From contig NZ_JAAIXZ010000030.1 in NCBI RefSeq assembly GCF_010894435.1, positions 60,191 through 124,190 on the forward strand: a stretch of 64,000 nucleotides of DNA. Direction: 5' to 3'. This document shows positions 49,801 to 59,500 of the stretch, piece by piece (position 1 is the first letter of the stretch; every line of letters starts with the position of its first letter). Below the pieces are notes generated by a model. The model was given only the letters and a program-made list of their open reading frames with translations, searched no databases and had not been told where the DNA came from. This DNA comes from Pyxidicoccus trucidator (GTDB taxonomy: Bacteria > Myxococcota > Myxococcia > Myxococcales > Myxococcaceae). Both the position numbers and the translations under genes were made by a program.

Positions 49801-51311
49801 ACCACGGCGTCCGCGATGGCCATCTGGGCGGTCACGAGGCCCCGGGCACGGCCTCGGGCCTTGCTGTAGTCGACGAGGACCGAGAGGCCGGTCACCTCGA
49901 ACGCCGTCGCGCCGACGGGGATGGACAGCAGGTCCTCGATCGCCGCGTCGAGGAAGAAGGCCTTCTCCTTGGGCGTGGCCGTCGCACGGAGGCGGGTGAT
50001 GGTGAAGGGCGGGAGGTCCGTCTCCCCCGGCAGGAACGACTCGATCACGTCGCCGAGCGGCAGGGTCTCCCCTGCCGGCAGGCCGGCGCCGATGCGGAAC
50101 GCGGGCAGCTCTCCGAACGCGGCGAGGCTGAACTTCTTGAACGCGAGGAGCCCGGCGACGGTGGTGGTGAGCGTCCGGGCCCGATCGAACGGGTTGCGCA
50201 CGAAGAAGGTGAAAGCCACCTCCTTCAGCGTCATCACGTCCGGGAAGAGCTCCCAGTTCGTCTTCGACCCGATGCCGACCATCAAGGCGGTGACGGAGGC
50301 GTCATCCAGGTCGAGCGTGGTCCCAAACTCCGTGAGGGAGATTCCCTCGGGCGCCGGGAAGTCCTCGGGCATGTCGTCATCGAAGCCCTCCACCCCCACG
50401 GTCTGGGACAGGCTGGAGAAGCCGGCGACGGCGAAGTCGGAGAACCGTCCATGCAGCGAGAGCTCGCTGTCACTGGCCGAGTACTCGTACTTGCCGATCA
50501 TCTCGACCGGACGCCCTCCGAGCTCGGCGTCGACGAGGAGGTAGATCCCCGGCGCCTGAGTGGCGGTGACCACCGGGTCCTGCTGGAACTCGTCGACCGC
50601 TGCCTTGAGGTAGACGAACGACTTGTTGAGCGTCAGGGGACCGAGGTTCGAGGTGCCGAGCGCGAGCGGCGCCTTGAGGCGGGCCCCGAGGAACACCATC
50701 GGGTCGTACACCTTCCGGAATTCCTTCAGCGGCCCGACGAGCGGGATGGGGTCGTCCTGCTTGACGAGCGACCCCACCGTCCGCAGCGCGCCGGAGAAGG
50801 GATAGAGCTCTCCGACGAAGTTGAGCCCGGGCACCACGTCGCACGCGTAGCGCTCGTCGAAGTACGCCTCGCTGCTGACAATCAACCGGCCGGCGCCCAG
50901 GGAGAGCTGCTTCAGGAAGTGTGGCTCGGGGAGGGCAGCGCCCCAGGTGGTGCTCTGGTACGTGCCGGTGCGGCTGGGGAGGTTCGGCAGGACGTTGGAG
51001 AAGGACCAACCTCCTGGGAGCTGGAGCTCCAGGACCACGGAGAGCTCTCCCTCGCGCTCCCGGGCCAGGAAGGACACCTGGACGTCCTTCAGCTCGTTGA
51101 GCGTCGTGGTTCCGAAGAGCTCGAGGCGCTCCGCGGTCCGGGAGATCGTCTCGGTGACCGTGTCGATCGTGAGGGACTCCACGTCGAGAGCGGAGCGAAG
51201 GATGGTGGCGATCTCCGCCGAGCCGATGAAGGTCTGGTCGATCTTGATGGAGTGGCGGGCCCCCATGGGACCGATGGCATCGAATTGCTGGAGCACGTAG
51301 TCGAGCGACAT
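43875..51311 (-). CDS. Giant 2478-residue LamG-domain protein with C-terminal 29-residue repeats
   Basis: No signal peptide or membrane segment. Residues 1 to about 1400 are long stretches of beta-rich sequence with recurring phrases (for example FSLAAFGELPAFRIGAGLP and GWSFSNVLPNLP), reminiscent of the DUF6603 family, though I cannot confirm that. Two LamG/concanavalin-like domains follow: about 1445-1607 (YTIELWIRSA, WQHVALTNDG, GEVAEIRVWKRARSAAEI) and about 1674-1874 (YTIEAWVRPD, WNHLAVTNDG, GSIDDLRYWSVARTAEQI). Such domains bind sugars or proteins. Residues about 2170-2470 are eleven or so 29-residue helical repeats. The start at 51311 is supported by a perfect AAAGGAGG, nine bases upstream. 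The partner gene ends 29 bases before it. The product may be a structural or adhesive protein; its function is unknown. A long opposite-strand frame runs through it and is a shadow. Confidence 0.8.
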   Translation of the reverse strand: MSLDYVLQQFDAIGPMGARHSIKIDQTFIGSAEIATILRSALDVESLTIDTVTETISRTAERLELFGTTTLNELKDVQVSFLAREREGELSVVLELQLPGGWSFSNVLPNLPSRTGTYQSTTWGAALPEPHFLKQLSLGAGRLIVSSEAYFDERYACDVVPGLNFVGELYPFSGALRTVGSLVKQDDPIPLVGPLKEFRKVYDPMVFLGARLKAPLALGTSNLGPLTLNKSFVYLKAAVDEFQQDPVVTATQAPGIYLLVDAELGGRPVEMIGKYEYSASDSELSLHGRFSDFAVAGFSSLSQTVGVEGFDDDMPEDFPAPEGISLTEFGTTLDLDDASVTALMVGIGSKTNWELFPDVMTLKEVAFTFFVRNPFDRARTLTTTVAGLLAFKKFSLAAFGELPAFRIGAGLPAGETLPLGDVIESFLPGETDLPPFTITRLRATATPKEKAFFLDAAIEDLLSIPVGATAFEVTGLSVLVDYSKARGRARGLVTAQMAIADAVVALSGEVNNGLTLAGSLSNFELKKFWSLVTNGEALPDEVPDIVFETLSFRINTKTGAFSAFGDASVEWDPLTEEGSLKTNVQFSLNRNVTGEPGSRVSSFNASLSVQGQGPVPVAEGLALKAFNLLFSYQTGGSWQLSGGVTAELVDTVLDLQAGYEATQGIQKIKFRAMASPTKTLIDLDGVGSYSFAQFDLLLDRRSGEGGKKKTYFDLRLASTLEIDSLFKLGGYLGISSTAEGKKALVFKPNTGSTTFKIDFPTGEGLGFQGELFEVGLVKESVSAGWSFTGTTILGFTGISGGLAQVLPSKVNAMLVAGKTEARLSAVNVSGSIDFALPRANGKDLGKVVIQLTELGIAVKPQLGMVLEAGLGLPAELNTYLGAQMFRVYQQGNPLTMARTRFTISGTGVAMQFLSSPFTGANTVVVNNEAWFDVDFGQYGAVSFKMPTFVYDGVSQYFEAGGGLKVTRPLALPLAPLKLFLEACGSKAMADIFPDKLPIEGLDLVDKNNDLKVDELVTFLKKAGGVPNEVVTALKQTGKVLNRFPDGFKQYLKIEVPEQLEFKFGFSPAGRISLGMLAPKKPVRVLFPSVVQSYVPMPGLTGIEVRKFSVGTLLSGSLFYGEVDALIDQFDLPSLAVSLMLPRDESFPLPTSDQLQRRIILDDVFCIIPVSQGLPVPLPIFYDELGFEYLGIEGLGLQAHVGFPKPQLDGAAAVAVFQAFSAFFNDRKALLDPNTPPGGVELAFNFHDEFLQAPEYLGAGLLGTKGKNVKVGTWKYIAALMNFGKTFSINDCIGSIPIENRVGSAEYKFAFLKFDADWLLTTPAEFRKGAFQRLELSESDRDDFMTVLPSVASTPTQGQTGNEEGLVAFVRGEVDLEFLRLEAAFGIAASGAMGFNTGFKLGGTFGVSELELSGAVMVNAPLATDVPATQVLPAATVTPSAAQGVQALSFNGKDTWVEIAAADSLVLPEYTIELWIRSAKDQGGEWADIFGIDTRKGGLWRNYFLAVNSKSGFYHHRFTDSGGGNSGPPNTPNGTVSWGQWQHVALTNDGVTAKTYVDGKELASGPVNGALVTFKDSVWVGKVSPQGVPWKGEVAEIRVWKRARSAAEISGGMFERMAADRQDLVSLYRFEEDTGTRAIDLCGRNHGTLTKARFVPSELRLRNPGGVEKQASAAPVTLRHDGLVLNGESDSAFIAQSDRFKTGQYTIEAWVRPDKDPTGSWQCIWGGSGKAPKLFVSNNGIVSHRCTARVKTTSVSTQSVQAPTIKMPGMSIPGMSVPKTTVQTTTSEQVNVLNTGVGVLRFGEWNHLAVTNDGKTCTVFVNGVLSAQGGMPGELVSEAASVNVGRSGDASAQAWFRGSIDDLRYWSVARTAEQISDAMNLLLTGQEAGLVAYYNMDHTAGTQLVDLGANKLHGVVIGGQWALAAAPATQKRAAIQLQGHTHLKVAGRQVMRGDLKLVDDQFWFSGQLDLFPKDWPLSVTGSVEGMVSKQRFYLQGETRNALFGLALSQSRVVMSNDQLRLEGRWLGAYLVLDVSWDKNDPVFKGSVGFKASPRLDFGAVRIGGVKVANNVSISIDVLADVSVVISRQGFSGDITARFKINGKGFELRMGVDIPPADFEQLINWIKQKIIDAPEKYLEHLFADAATWLKNVGSGAIDFAKDSGEAIGKVLSSGYKVSKEGAATLMKGANYATEQVGAALSKGYKATEQEATAALKSAGYAAEQVGNALKSAYSTSVEQAVKLLKGADYAADQVGNALKSAYGTSAEEAAKLLKGAGYAADQVGNALKSAYGTSAEQAAKLLKGAGYAADQVGNALKSAYGTSAEEAAKLLKGADYAADQVGNALKSAYGTSSEQAAKFLKGAGYAADQVGNALKSAYGTSAEEAAKLLKGAGYAADQVGNALKVGWNSSADAIGKALKGAGYGVNEVGNYLKSGFNLGADALSKTLKGAGYASDEISKLFKSLGGEFSKAASKLDPTKW
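43895..44850 (-). repeat. Tandem 87-bp repeat array coding a 29-residue helical repeat
   Basis: Matching points of the unit (GCGTTGCCGACCTGGTCC on the plus strand, with variants) occur at 44026, 44113, 44200, 44287, 44374, 44461, 44548, 44635 and 44722, always exactly 87 bases apart, with weaker copies at both ends, about eleven units in all. Each unit codes GAGYAADQVGNALKSAYG plus an 11-residue Ala/Glu/Lys helix ending in LLK. Inner copies are the most alike, which suggests recent expansion by unequal exchange or slippage. Confidence 0.9.
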
Positions 51312-51340
51312 GGTTTCGATCCTCCTTTCTGGACGGGGCG

Positions 51341-52912
51341 CTACTTCACCGCAGCGGCATCCGTGGGGCGCGACGGCGTCGGGTCCCGGAATTTCACCTG
51401 ACTCTTGTACGGATCGATTCTCCTGACGTTGACGTCTACCCGGACGTCCTTCAGCGGGTATTTCTTGATGTCGAGCGCCTCGACGATGAGCTTGTTCAGC
51501 TCCTTCTCGATCTCTTCCTGCTTCTCTCGCTCCACCGCCCGCAAATCCCCCGCCTCGCGCGCCGTGGCCTGAGTGAGTGCGCTCTGCTCCAGGTTGATCG
51601 CGTTCTGCTTCTCGGCCTTGCCCTCGACACCTTCCTGCATCCTGTCGAGGTCCGATCTCAGCTGGCGGAGCCTGGTCTCATGCTTCTGGATTCGCTCCTG
51701 ATGGTTCGCCTTCACCTGCGCGCTCTTCTTCGCGTAGTACGCCTGGTATTCCTGTTCGAGCGTGAGCCGCAGCCGCGCAATCTCCTTCTCCTGATCGGGG
51801 CTCAGCCGGCCTGGGACCTTGAAGGTCTGCTTCAGCAGCTCGTCGTAGATGGGGAACGGCGCGACGACGATGCCCCGGAGGTACGTGGGTCTGTCGGCGT
51901 ACAGGTCCTGGATGGTGGTCTCGATGATGGTGCCGGTGCTGGCATCGAGCTCCAGCATTCCGTGCCCCAGCGTCATGTTGAACTGCTGCCGCGCGGCCCG
52001 GTTCTGGATCTCGGTGAGCTTCCCGGTGGAGAGCGCCACGTGATCACCCATGCCGAAGAGGAGCACTCGCCCCCGCGGGATGATCCAGTCACTCGGGATC
52101 CACGCGCATCCTCGGGTAGGGACCTTCCGGCCCTGGTACGCGACCGGCGTGGCGGAACGGATGTAGCAAGGGTTCTTGTCCGGCTCGTCGGGGTCATACG
52201 CCCAGAAGAAATAATCCATGGCCGTCAGGAGCCCGGACTGCATGCGGCTCGGGAATGAGCCGGCGTACATGGGGTCGTCCGCATAGTCCCCGTGCTTCGC
52301 TCGGGACGGTGCGTTGGAGAAGGCGATGTATTCGGGAGGTACGAGCTGCGTCTTCACGAGTGAGTACAGGACGGCTTCCCAGCAGTTCATCTTCCGGGGC
52401 TCGCGATCCTTGACCGCGCTGATCATCCACTGAAACATCGGGCGGTAGGAGAGCGTGGTGTTGTCGGTGAACGACGCCGGCCCCCAGGTGATGACATCCG
52501 CCTTCTCCATCGCCTCGTCCGCGAAGAAGAGCTTGGCCTTGGCCACATCCCCCGAGTCCCGGTACTTCACCCGTTTCGAAGGCTCGAGCTGGGCCTCTTT
52601 CATCCAGGTCTCGTCGGCCTCCTTGTTGAACGCCTTGATTGCGTCCTGGGCCTTCTTGTACCGGTCGGTGTGCTCCTTCATCAGCGCTTCCATCACGCTC
52701 GCGGCCTGGTAGCCGACGTTGCGGATGTGGACCTCCTGCACGAGCGCCGGCCAGTCCTTGAAGTTCAGCCCCTCGTTGATCAGGTCATCCGTGATGACGT
52801 TCAGATCCTTGATCTTGTTCGCGTTGGCCCCGAGTTGGAGGACGACGTCCTCCTTGAACTGCTTCTCGCCCCCGTTCGAGTACTGCGATCCGCCGACAGT
52901 CACGGTGCCCAT
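51341..52912 (-). CDS. NlpC/P60-like protein with coiled-coil tail, partner of the LamG protein
   Basis: 523 residues from the ATG at 52912; the frame is open further up to 53320, but the sequence there is not protein-like. Residues about 80-300 hold a Cys-His pattern expected of papain-like NlpC/P60 enzymes: Cys177 in RKMNCWEAVLYSL and His291 in FGMGDHVALSTG, spaced as in that fold. The C-terminal 200 residues are charged and helical (LSPDQEKEIARLRLTLEQEY, HETRLRQLRSDLDRMQ) and look like a coiled coil. There is no signal peptide. The downstream LamG gene is 29 bases away in the same direction, so they form an operon. NlpC-type enzymes cut peptides, amides or acyl links; which one here is unknown. 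A structural, inactive relative is also possible. Confidence 0.65.
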   Translation of the reverse strand: MGTVTVGGSQYSNGGEKQFKEDVVLQLGANANKIKDLNVITDDLINEGLNFKDWPALVQEVHIRNVGYQAASVMEALMKEHTDRYKKAQDAIKAFNKEADETWMKEAQLEPSKRVKYRDSGDVAKAKLFFADEAMEKADVITWGPASFTDNTTLSYRPMFQWMISAVKDREPRKMNCWEAVLYSLVKTQLVPPEYIAFSNAPSRAKHGDYADDPMYAGSFPSRMQSGLLTAMDYFFWAYDPDEPDKNPCYIRSATPVAYQGRKVPTRGCAWIPSDWIIPRGRVLLFGMGDHVALSTGKLTEIQNRAARQQFNMTLGHGMLELDASTGTIIETTIQDLYADRPTYLRGIVVAPFPIYDELLKQTFKVPGRLSPDQEKEIARLRLTLEQEYQAYYAKKSAQVKANHQERIQKHETRLRQLRSDLDRMQEGVEGKAEKQNAINLEQSALTQATAREAGDLRAVEREKQEEIEKELNKLIVEALDIKKYPLKDVRVDVNVRRIDPYKSQVKFRDPTPSRPTDAAAVK

Positions 52913-52950
52913 GGTCACTCGCCCCCCGTTTGAGGAATGGAGGTGGAGCG

Positions 52951-52968
52951 TAGCAATGTGCTGACCCG
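52951..52968 (-). promoter_or_regulatory. Candidate sigma-54 promoter of the NlpC-LamG operon
   Basis: On the minus strand GGGTCAGCACATTGCT has GG and GC exactly ten bases apart, with TTGCT at the -12 element as in the sigma-54 consensus. The -24 element is poor. It ends 39 bases before the start codon. Myxobacteria use sigma-54 widely, but this is a pattern match only. Confidence 0.25.
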
Positions 52969-53195
52969 GACCGCACGAGGGGGGCCCGAGGTGCTCGCAC
53001 GCACGGAGAGCGGGGACTTGGAGCCGACTGACAGACTCGCGCGGCGCCCCTCGGCCTCGCGGTCGCCGGGCAGGCCCGCAGCATCGAACTGATACTGGCC
53101 CCGGAGCCTTTGCCCGTCCTGCTCTGAGCAGGTCCAAAGCCAATCGGTCAGAACCTCTGTGCCGATGTACTAGTTTGCTGCTGGGTTCCTCCCCG

Positions 53196-53396
53196 GTGGC
53201 GCTCGTGGCCTTGGATTCTGGCCGGCTTCTGGCCGTCCGGGAGGTCGCGGAGCGACTGGGGGTCTGCCGGGCCACGGTGTACCGACTGTGCGAGCGGGGC
53301 GAACTGCTCCACATCCGCATCTCGAATGCGGTGCGAATAGACGCTGAGGCTCAGGAGAGATTCATCCGGGGACCTTCGTCGCAGAATCGAATGTAG
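53196..53396 (+). CDS. Excisionase-type helix-turn-helix protein
   Basis: About 66 residues from a GTG at 53196 (73 if a TTG at 53175 is used; neither has a strong ribosome site). The core RLLAVREVAERLGVCRATVYRLCERGELLHIRISNAVRIDAE is a textbook MerR/excisionase-like HTH_17 domain: helix, turn, recognition helix, then a short wing. Such proteins direct site-specific excision or act as small repressors. It marks the left side of a region that ends with a decayed integrase, so it was probably the directionality or regulatory factor of a mobile element. It is divergent from the NlpC-LamG operon and convergent with the helicase gene. Confidence 0.75.
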   Translation: MALVALDSGRLLAVREVAERLGVCRATVYRLCERGELLHIRISNAVRIDAEAQERFIRGPSSQNRM

Positions 53397-53507
53397 GCCA
53401 CTCCCCTACTCCTTACTTCAACCTCCCTCGAACGAACTACTCGACCAAGCTGCCGTGCCGCGTCTGGCAGTTGCCGGCGGGGCGCAGCCTCAAGCTGAGC
53501 AGCTCGT

Positions 53508-56500
53508 TCAGACTCCGAGCGCAATGAGCTCGTCGCCGACCGGCAGATCCACGTAGATGCTCATGTGCGTCGTGCGGGCCTGGAACGGCCCCTGCGTCCA
53601 CGGTCCCACCACCGACTTGCACTCTGCCCAATCGAGGCCGCTGTCGAAGAGCACCTTGAGCGAGCTGTGCTTGCCTCCCGGCGCGAACTCGATCACCAGC
53701 TTGCGCGGGTGTTCGAGCTCAAAGCGGCGCTCGAAGCGAAGGCCGAGGCCCTTCTTGCCCGCCTCGACGGAGCACCACTTCGCCAGCATCTCGGACTGCT
53801 TCGGCCCGAGGTTGCCGGGAGCCTTCTTCAGCTTAAACAGCTCGTCGCTGGTCTTCGCCTGGCCGTCGTACCCCTCCGTCTCGCGCGTCCAAATCATGCC
53901 CTTGGCATTCGGCGCATAGGCGAAGCGCTGAAGCAGCTCGCCGAGCATCCACATGGCGATCGCGCTCTTGCCGAGGTGCCGATCGTTGTACGCGAGCCTC
54001 GTCACCTTCCCCAGCTGGTTCAGGTCGCCGATGTGCGACCGGAGCAGCCGCCATGCGTAAACGAGGTCGGGGTTGATCACGCCCTTTGCGATCTCGACTA
54101 GCGGACAAGCATTGGGCGACTTCGGCGTGAGATCGTCCACCGTCACTGGCTGGCCGCGTCCCCAGCGCTCGGCAAACCTGGACCACGCCTCCTTCGCAGC
54201 CTCGGGCTTCGCCTCGATGGGAGCGCAGCCGTCGAGCCACGCGGAGCCGAAGCGTGGACCATCGCTGCCGGTAGTCTGTACACCGCCGATGGCCGCAGCG
54301 CGCGTCGGGCCGTTGGAGAAGACCTGCCACACGTCTTCGCCGAGCGCCTTTCGATCCGCAGCGGCAGCGACGCGTATGTGCACGTCGCTCTCGATCAGGC
54401 GCCGCAGATGCACGGCGACGACGGCATCCTCGTCGTTCTTTCCGCTGGCGTCGGGCAGGCGGCTAAGCAGCAGCCGCGGCACATGCTTCTCCGAGTCGAG
54501 AGCGCGCCGCTTCACGGTACGCAGGAGCCCGCCCGCAGCGAGCGCATCGCCAGCGATCTCGGCGGCCTGGAGCCCGAGCTCCGAGCCGGTGTCCTCGACC
54601 AGTTCAATTGCAGCGAGCAGCGGCCCGCGTCCACGTAGCACTGCGGCCTTGTGCTTTTCGAGCGGATTGGCCGCATCTAGCAACATCTTGCGCGCGGGAT
54701 CGAGAAAGTGCGCCCGCAGCAGATCGACGCGCAGCATTCCGCGCGCGGCGAGGAACTGCGTGTCGAAGCGGATGATCTGCGCCTCGTTGTCCTTCTCGAG
54801 CATGGCGACCACGTCGCGAAGAAGCGCGACCGGATCGTCCATGAGGTGCCGCAGCATCCCGGAGCCGCTGGTCTCGTACACGATCGCTTCTCGTGCGGAG
54901 ACTCCATCGTGCCCGTTACTCAGGCTGGCGTCCTGCCACGTTGCGACGGCAGCATGCAGCGTGCGCGGATCTATTTGGAGCCTCCGCGCTGCGACGAGTT
55001 GCAGGTAGGCCGCGAGCGTGTGGAAGAACGCTTCCTCCTCATTTGGCAGGACGGCAGGACGGAACTCCTTTGTCAGCCGCAGTCGGAATGCATCGACGGT
55101 CATTGAGGTGCCGAGAACGGCGTGCCGCCAAGTGCCCTGGCCTTCGCAGGGGCGGAACCCCCTGAGCCGATCGTGCTCAACGAACGCCTTGGGAAGGGGA
55201 CCGTCGAACAACTCCTCCGGCTCGGAGAATCCGCAACGTTGACAGATGGCGAAGCCGAACCCTGGTCCGCCCGGCCGCTCGGACCTGCCCTCGGAGCGCA
55301 CGAACACCGTCGAGTTGGCGGTGAAGCCACCGATGACGCCAGCGGGAAGGATATCCACGAGGCCTATGGAGTTGGAGGCGCGAACGGTCACGCGCGGGGA
55401 GGGCATCCGATCAATTTCGGAGCCCACTCGCCGCGGCCGGCGACCGGCTTTGACCGCGAAGCCACTCGGCCGCATGTAGCGGCGCACGAGGCTTGGAGGA
55501 ACTTCGCCCGCCTCAAGCGGCGTCTCCTCCTCCTCGGCGGCCTTCTTCTTTCGACGGCGGCGTCCGGTCGTTTCGGTGGCCGACGCCAACTCCTCTTGGA
55601 ACACCGTGGGATGGCCGCAGATCTCGCATGCAACCGGCGGCGCGTTGTGGTCCTCGAAATGCCCACACTTAACGCACTCAAGGTAGAAGTGCTGGACGAC
55701 GCTGCTCTCGTCGCCGGCCAGCCAGTTGCGAACCACACCCGCGACCCGGTGCAGTTTCTTGCCGGCGATGATTTCGGAGCCGGGCGCGTACTCGCTCAGC
55801 GCGATGTCAAGGGCGCGCTCCATACGCAGATCGAGCGGCTCTTCCTGCTGCTTCGGCTCGTCCTCGTCGTTGTGCTCGCCCTTGTCCTTCTTCTTCCTGA
55901 ACTTCCACTTCGTGTCGAGATGCACGACGTCGAGCGGAAAGCCGAAGCGTGGCAGGAAGCAATTTCGCGCGAGGCATGCGATCAGCGTCTCGACTAGAAG
56001 CACGCGTTCTTGGTGGGCGAGAGCGGCGAGGAACGTCTCGTCGCGCGCGGACTCACCTTTCTGCAGCTCGCGAGCGCGCTGATCCTTGAGCACGTCGTAG
56101 TCCCTCCTGACCGCCTCGACAGCGCGCGCGATCGCCTTGGAGCAAGAGGCTGCCAGCTCGGAGATCGAGTACGTGGCCAGCGTCGTGCCCTGCGTCAGAT
56201 CACGGATCTGCGGGGTCACACTTGAATCGTCGTCGAGCCGGTCGAGCCAGCGCTCGAACGCATGCGCGAGCGGGTCCTCACTCTGCAGATCAAGCTTGCC
56301 GGCGAGTTGCTTGTCCATGCCGCCGCAACCGATGGCAGATCTGAACAGGAACTCGTCGACCGTTCCAAACGCGCGCATCGGGCTGCCGGCGCCGTCACGC
56401 TCCACCACTTCCTCGAAGAACGCCGCCAGCAGCGATGCGTTCACGTGCCGAAGCAGAAGCGGCGGCGAGTCGAGGCGCACCTGCGGTGGCGTCATCTCTG

Positions 56501-59500
56501 AGTGGAGGAAGCGCCGCGGGCTGGTGAACACCAGTTGATCGTGCGGCCGGTTGAGCGCGAGCGTGAGCACCATTGACGAGCCGTCGGCGCGGCGGCCGGC
56601 ACGGCCTGCTCGCTGCCAGTAGTTCGCGGGGCCCGGCGGCACGTTGGTCAGCATCACGAAGGTGAGGCCTCCGATGTCGACGCCCATCTCGAGCGTGGTG
56701 GACGATGCGAGTAGGTTGCGTTCGCCGCGGCGGAAGGCGCCTTCTTCCCCTTCGAGCGAGTCGACTCCGATCTGCGCCGTGTGCTCCACGCTGTGCAAGC
56801 CAAGGAGCGGATCCTCGAGGATGCGGCGTACTGAGTGACGGGCAGCCCAGAGGACCCGCTCGTCGTCGTTCATCGGCGCGAGGGTGCGCGGGCAATTCGG
56901 CGCCGGAACCACACCGCCCACGGAACGGAAATAGACACGGCCGGAGTCGACGTCGACGAGCGGCGGCTGATCGTGAAGCCGGAGCTCGAGGCGCGACAGA
57001 TCAATCTGGAGCTTGTCCTGCTTCAGCCGGAGCCACTTGCAGCCCTGCTCTGCATGCTGGGTGAGTGCGCTCCACGCGAGTGAGAGCAGGGAGTCGACGC
57101 CCATCGAGTCGGGCATCTTGAGGCGCTCGCGTACGCGCGCTGTGTACTCGTACATCCGGCCGATCTCGGGACGGCGGCGCGGGTACATAGGGATGTCCCG
57201 GCCGGTATCCTCGTCGTCCGTCTCGGATTCGTCCTCGTCCGGCAGATCCTCCGCTGTGCTCCAGACAAGCTTGTTGCCAATCGTGTTCGGGAGGAAGTGC
57301 CCGAGCATTTCCTCCGCTTCCGGCTCGTCGGTGCTGGGCTTGCTTACCACGCCGCGGCTACGCGCAAAGTCGATCAACTGGGCGACGAAGTCCTTCCATA
57401 CCTTGTCGCTACCAAAGTAGGGTAGCGCTTCGCTCGGGCACGGCGGCAGGTTTGGGTACACGACCTCCACGATACCGAGCGTCTCGAGTGTGTTGGCGCG
57501 GCTCGGCGGCCTCGCAAGCTCCTCATAGATCGAGAGCAGGCCGAGGTATTCGAGCGATTCGGATTGCTTGAGACCGCGTGAGGCCGCGCGCTCGAGGAGC
57601 AAGTTGTCTTGGCCGAGCGCGCGTGCCAGCTCCTTTACCGTCGCCTTACCGCCTTCGGCACGGAGCGCCGTGACGATAAGCTGGCGGTTGACGCCGGTGT
57701 CGTGCGTGCTCTCCACGACCGCGGCGATGCGAGCCGCTTCCTGGCGGCTATCCGAGAACGTGAGCAGGCGACGCCCGCCGCCCGGGCGGAATTCTTGCTC
57801 CGCACTGCTCGGCGGCATCTCGCCGAGGTGCGGATACACCATATCGACCACGGCGCCGAGCGCCGCGCGCGGGCTGAGCAGCAGCGGGCGAAGCCGAGTC
57901 GCAACGGTATTGCACTGCAGGCAGGTCATTGGCGAACGCCCGTGACGGTCCGCCGCCCCGAGCACCGCAAACTCGACGGGGACGCACGTTTCGCCGACGC
58001 ACAGCACGTACTCGCTTCCTTCCTTCGGGCGGACTGCGAGGCGAGCCGACTTGTCGGCCTTCTCGATCCGCAGCTCCTTGGCCTTGCCGACTCGATGAGC
58101 GACGAGGTAGGGCGCACCACATTCTGCGCAGACGCCGAGCTGCGTACGCGGAGATTCGGCGGGATCGCCGGAAGGCGCGAGCGAGGTCACCGGCCCCCAA
58201 GGCCACCCCTCGACGACCTTCGCCTCGGACGGGCGCGGATCGACCCAAACACCGGTCGGCGCGCGCACGAGTGCATGCATGCGGATCGGGATGAATGGGT
58301 GGCGCTTGGCATCAAGGCGTGCGAGCGAGCCAAGGCGCAGGATCGCATCGGTCGCGCGCCGCCGCTGCTCGCTCGGATCAGCAGGACCATACATCTTGGC
58401 GGCGACCTGGTCGATGTCGGGTAGCTCCTCCTGCTCGGAAAGCCACACGCGCAGCTCGGTGAGCCGCGGATGCGTCGCGTACACGTGATGCAGGAGGAGC
58501 GCCGGACAGTCGGCGATCTCCGCTGGCAGCTGCGCGCGCTCTGCCTCGATCACCAGTCCGAGCGCTTCGCATGCCTTCCAGGCGGTGTTGGCGAGCGCGG
58601 CATCGCGGAGCAATGCGGAGGGATTGCCCGCGCCGTCGTATTCGAGCGTGCGGAGCTCGGCGGCTATCAACTGCTGATCGGCAGCGAGCGTGGTGGGAGC
58701 GCGAAGCTCCGGCACCTGGCGCGGCGGGCAAGCTTCGGCTGGCAGATAACGGCGTCCCTCGACGGACTTCACGCCGCTCTTCTTCGCGAACATGCGGGAC
58801 GCGTACTCATCGAGCACAGCGCGTCCTTCGCTCTCCCCCTGCGCGAGCGTCGCGGAAGTCGCGAACCCCTGCACCGCCTCAAGCTTGGTGCCGAAGCGCT
58901 GCGCGGCGCGGCGCAGCAGCATGTGGATCTCGGCCGCCTGCGCGCCTGCGTACACGTGCGCTTCATCGAGCACCATCATCTTGAGGCGCGGATACTCGCC
59001 GTAGAAGAGGTTCTCGGGCTCGAAGATCGTCCGGTCGCTCGGGCGGATCAGCATGTACTCAAGCATGCTGAAGTTGGTGACGAGAACGTGCGGCGGTCCC
59101 TTAGGTCGATCGTCACCACCATCGAGTCCACGCAGCGTCGCGCGGTCAATGATCTGACACTTCGGCGGTATCGGCTTACCGCGGCGCTCGTACGAGTTCT
59201 TCGCCGAACGCCACGTGTCCTTCAGTCGGCTGGTGTAGTAAGCGAATTTGATCTCGTCTTGCTCGCCAAGCATCGCCATTAGGCGATCCACTTGGTTGTT
59301 CACGAGGGCGTTGAGCGGGTAGACGACCACGGCGCGCACACCCGGATGGCTGAGATCGTCGCGGCCCTCCTCATGATCCCAGAAGAGTCGATCGATGAGC
59401 GGGATAACGAACGCCTCGGTCTTGCCACTGCCCGTGCCCGCGGAGAGGACCACGGTTTCGCCGTGAGAAGCTGCACGGATGGTGTCGACTTGGTGCTCGA

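Noticed and set aside
44898..51401. A 2167-codon open frame on the plus strand opposite the giant LamG gene
   Set aside because: It is the antisense shadow of a G/C-rich third-position gene. Its translation is low-complexity Arg/Glu/Gly/Ala-rich with no domain, while the minus strand shows LamG motifs, repeats and a perfect ribosome site.
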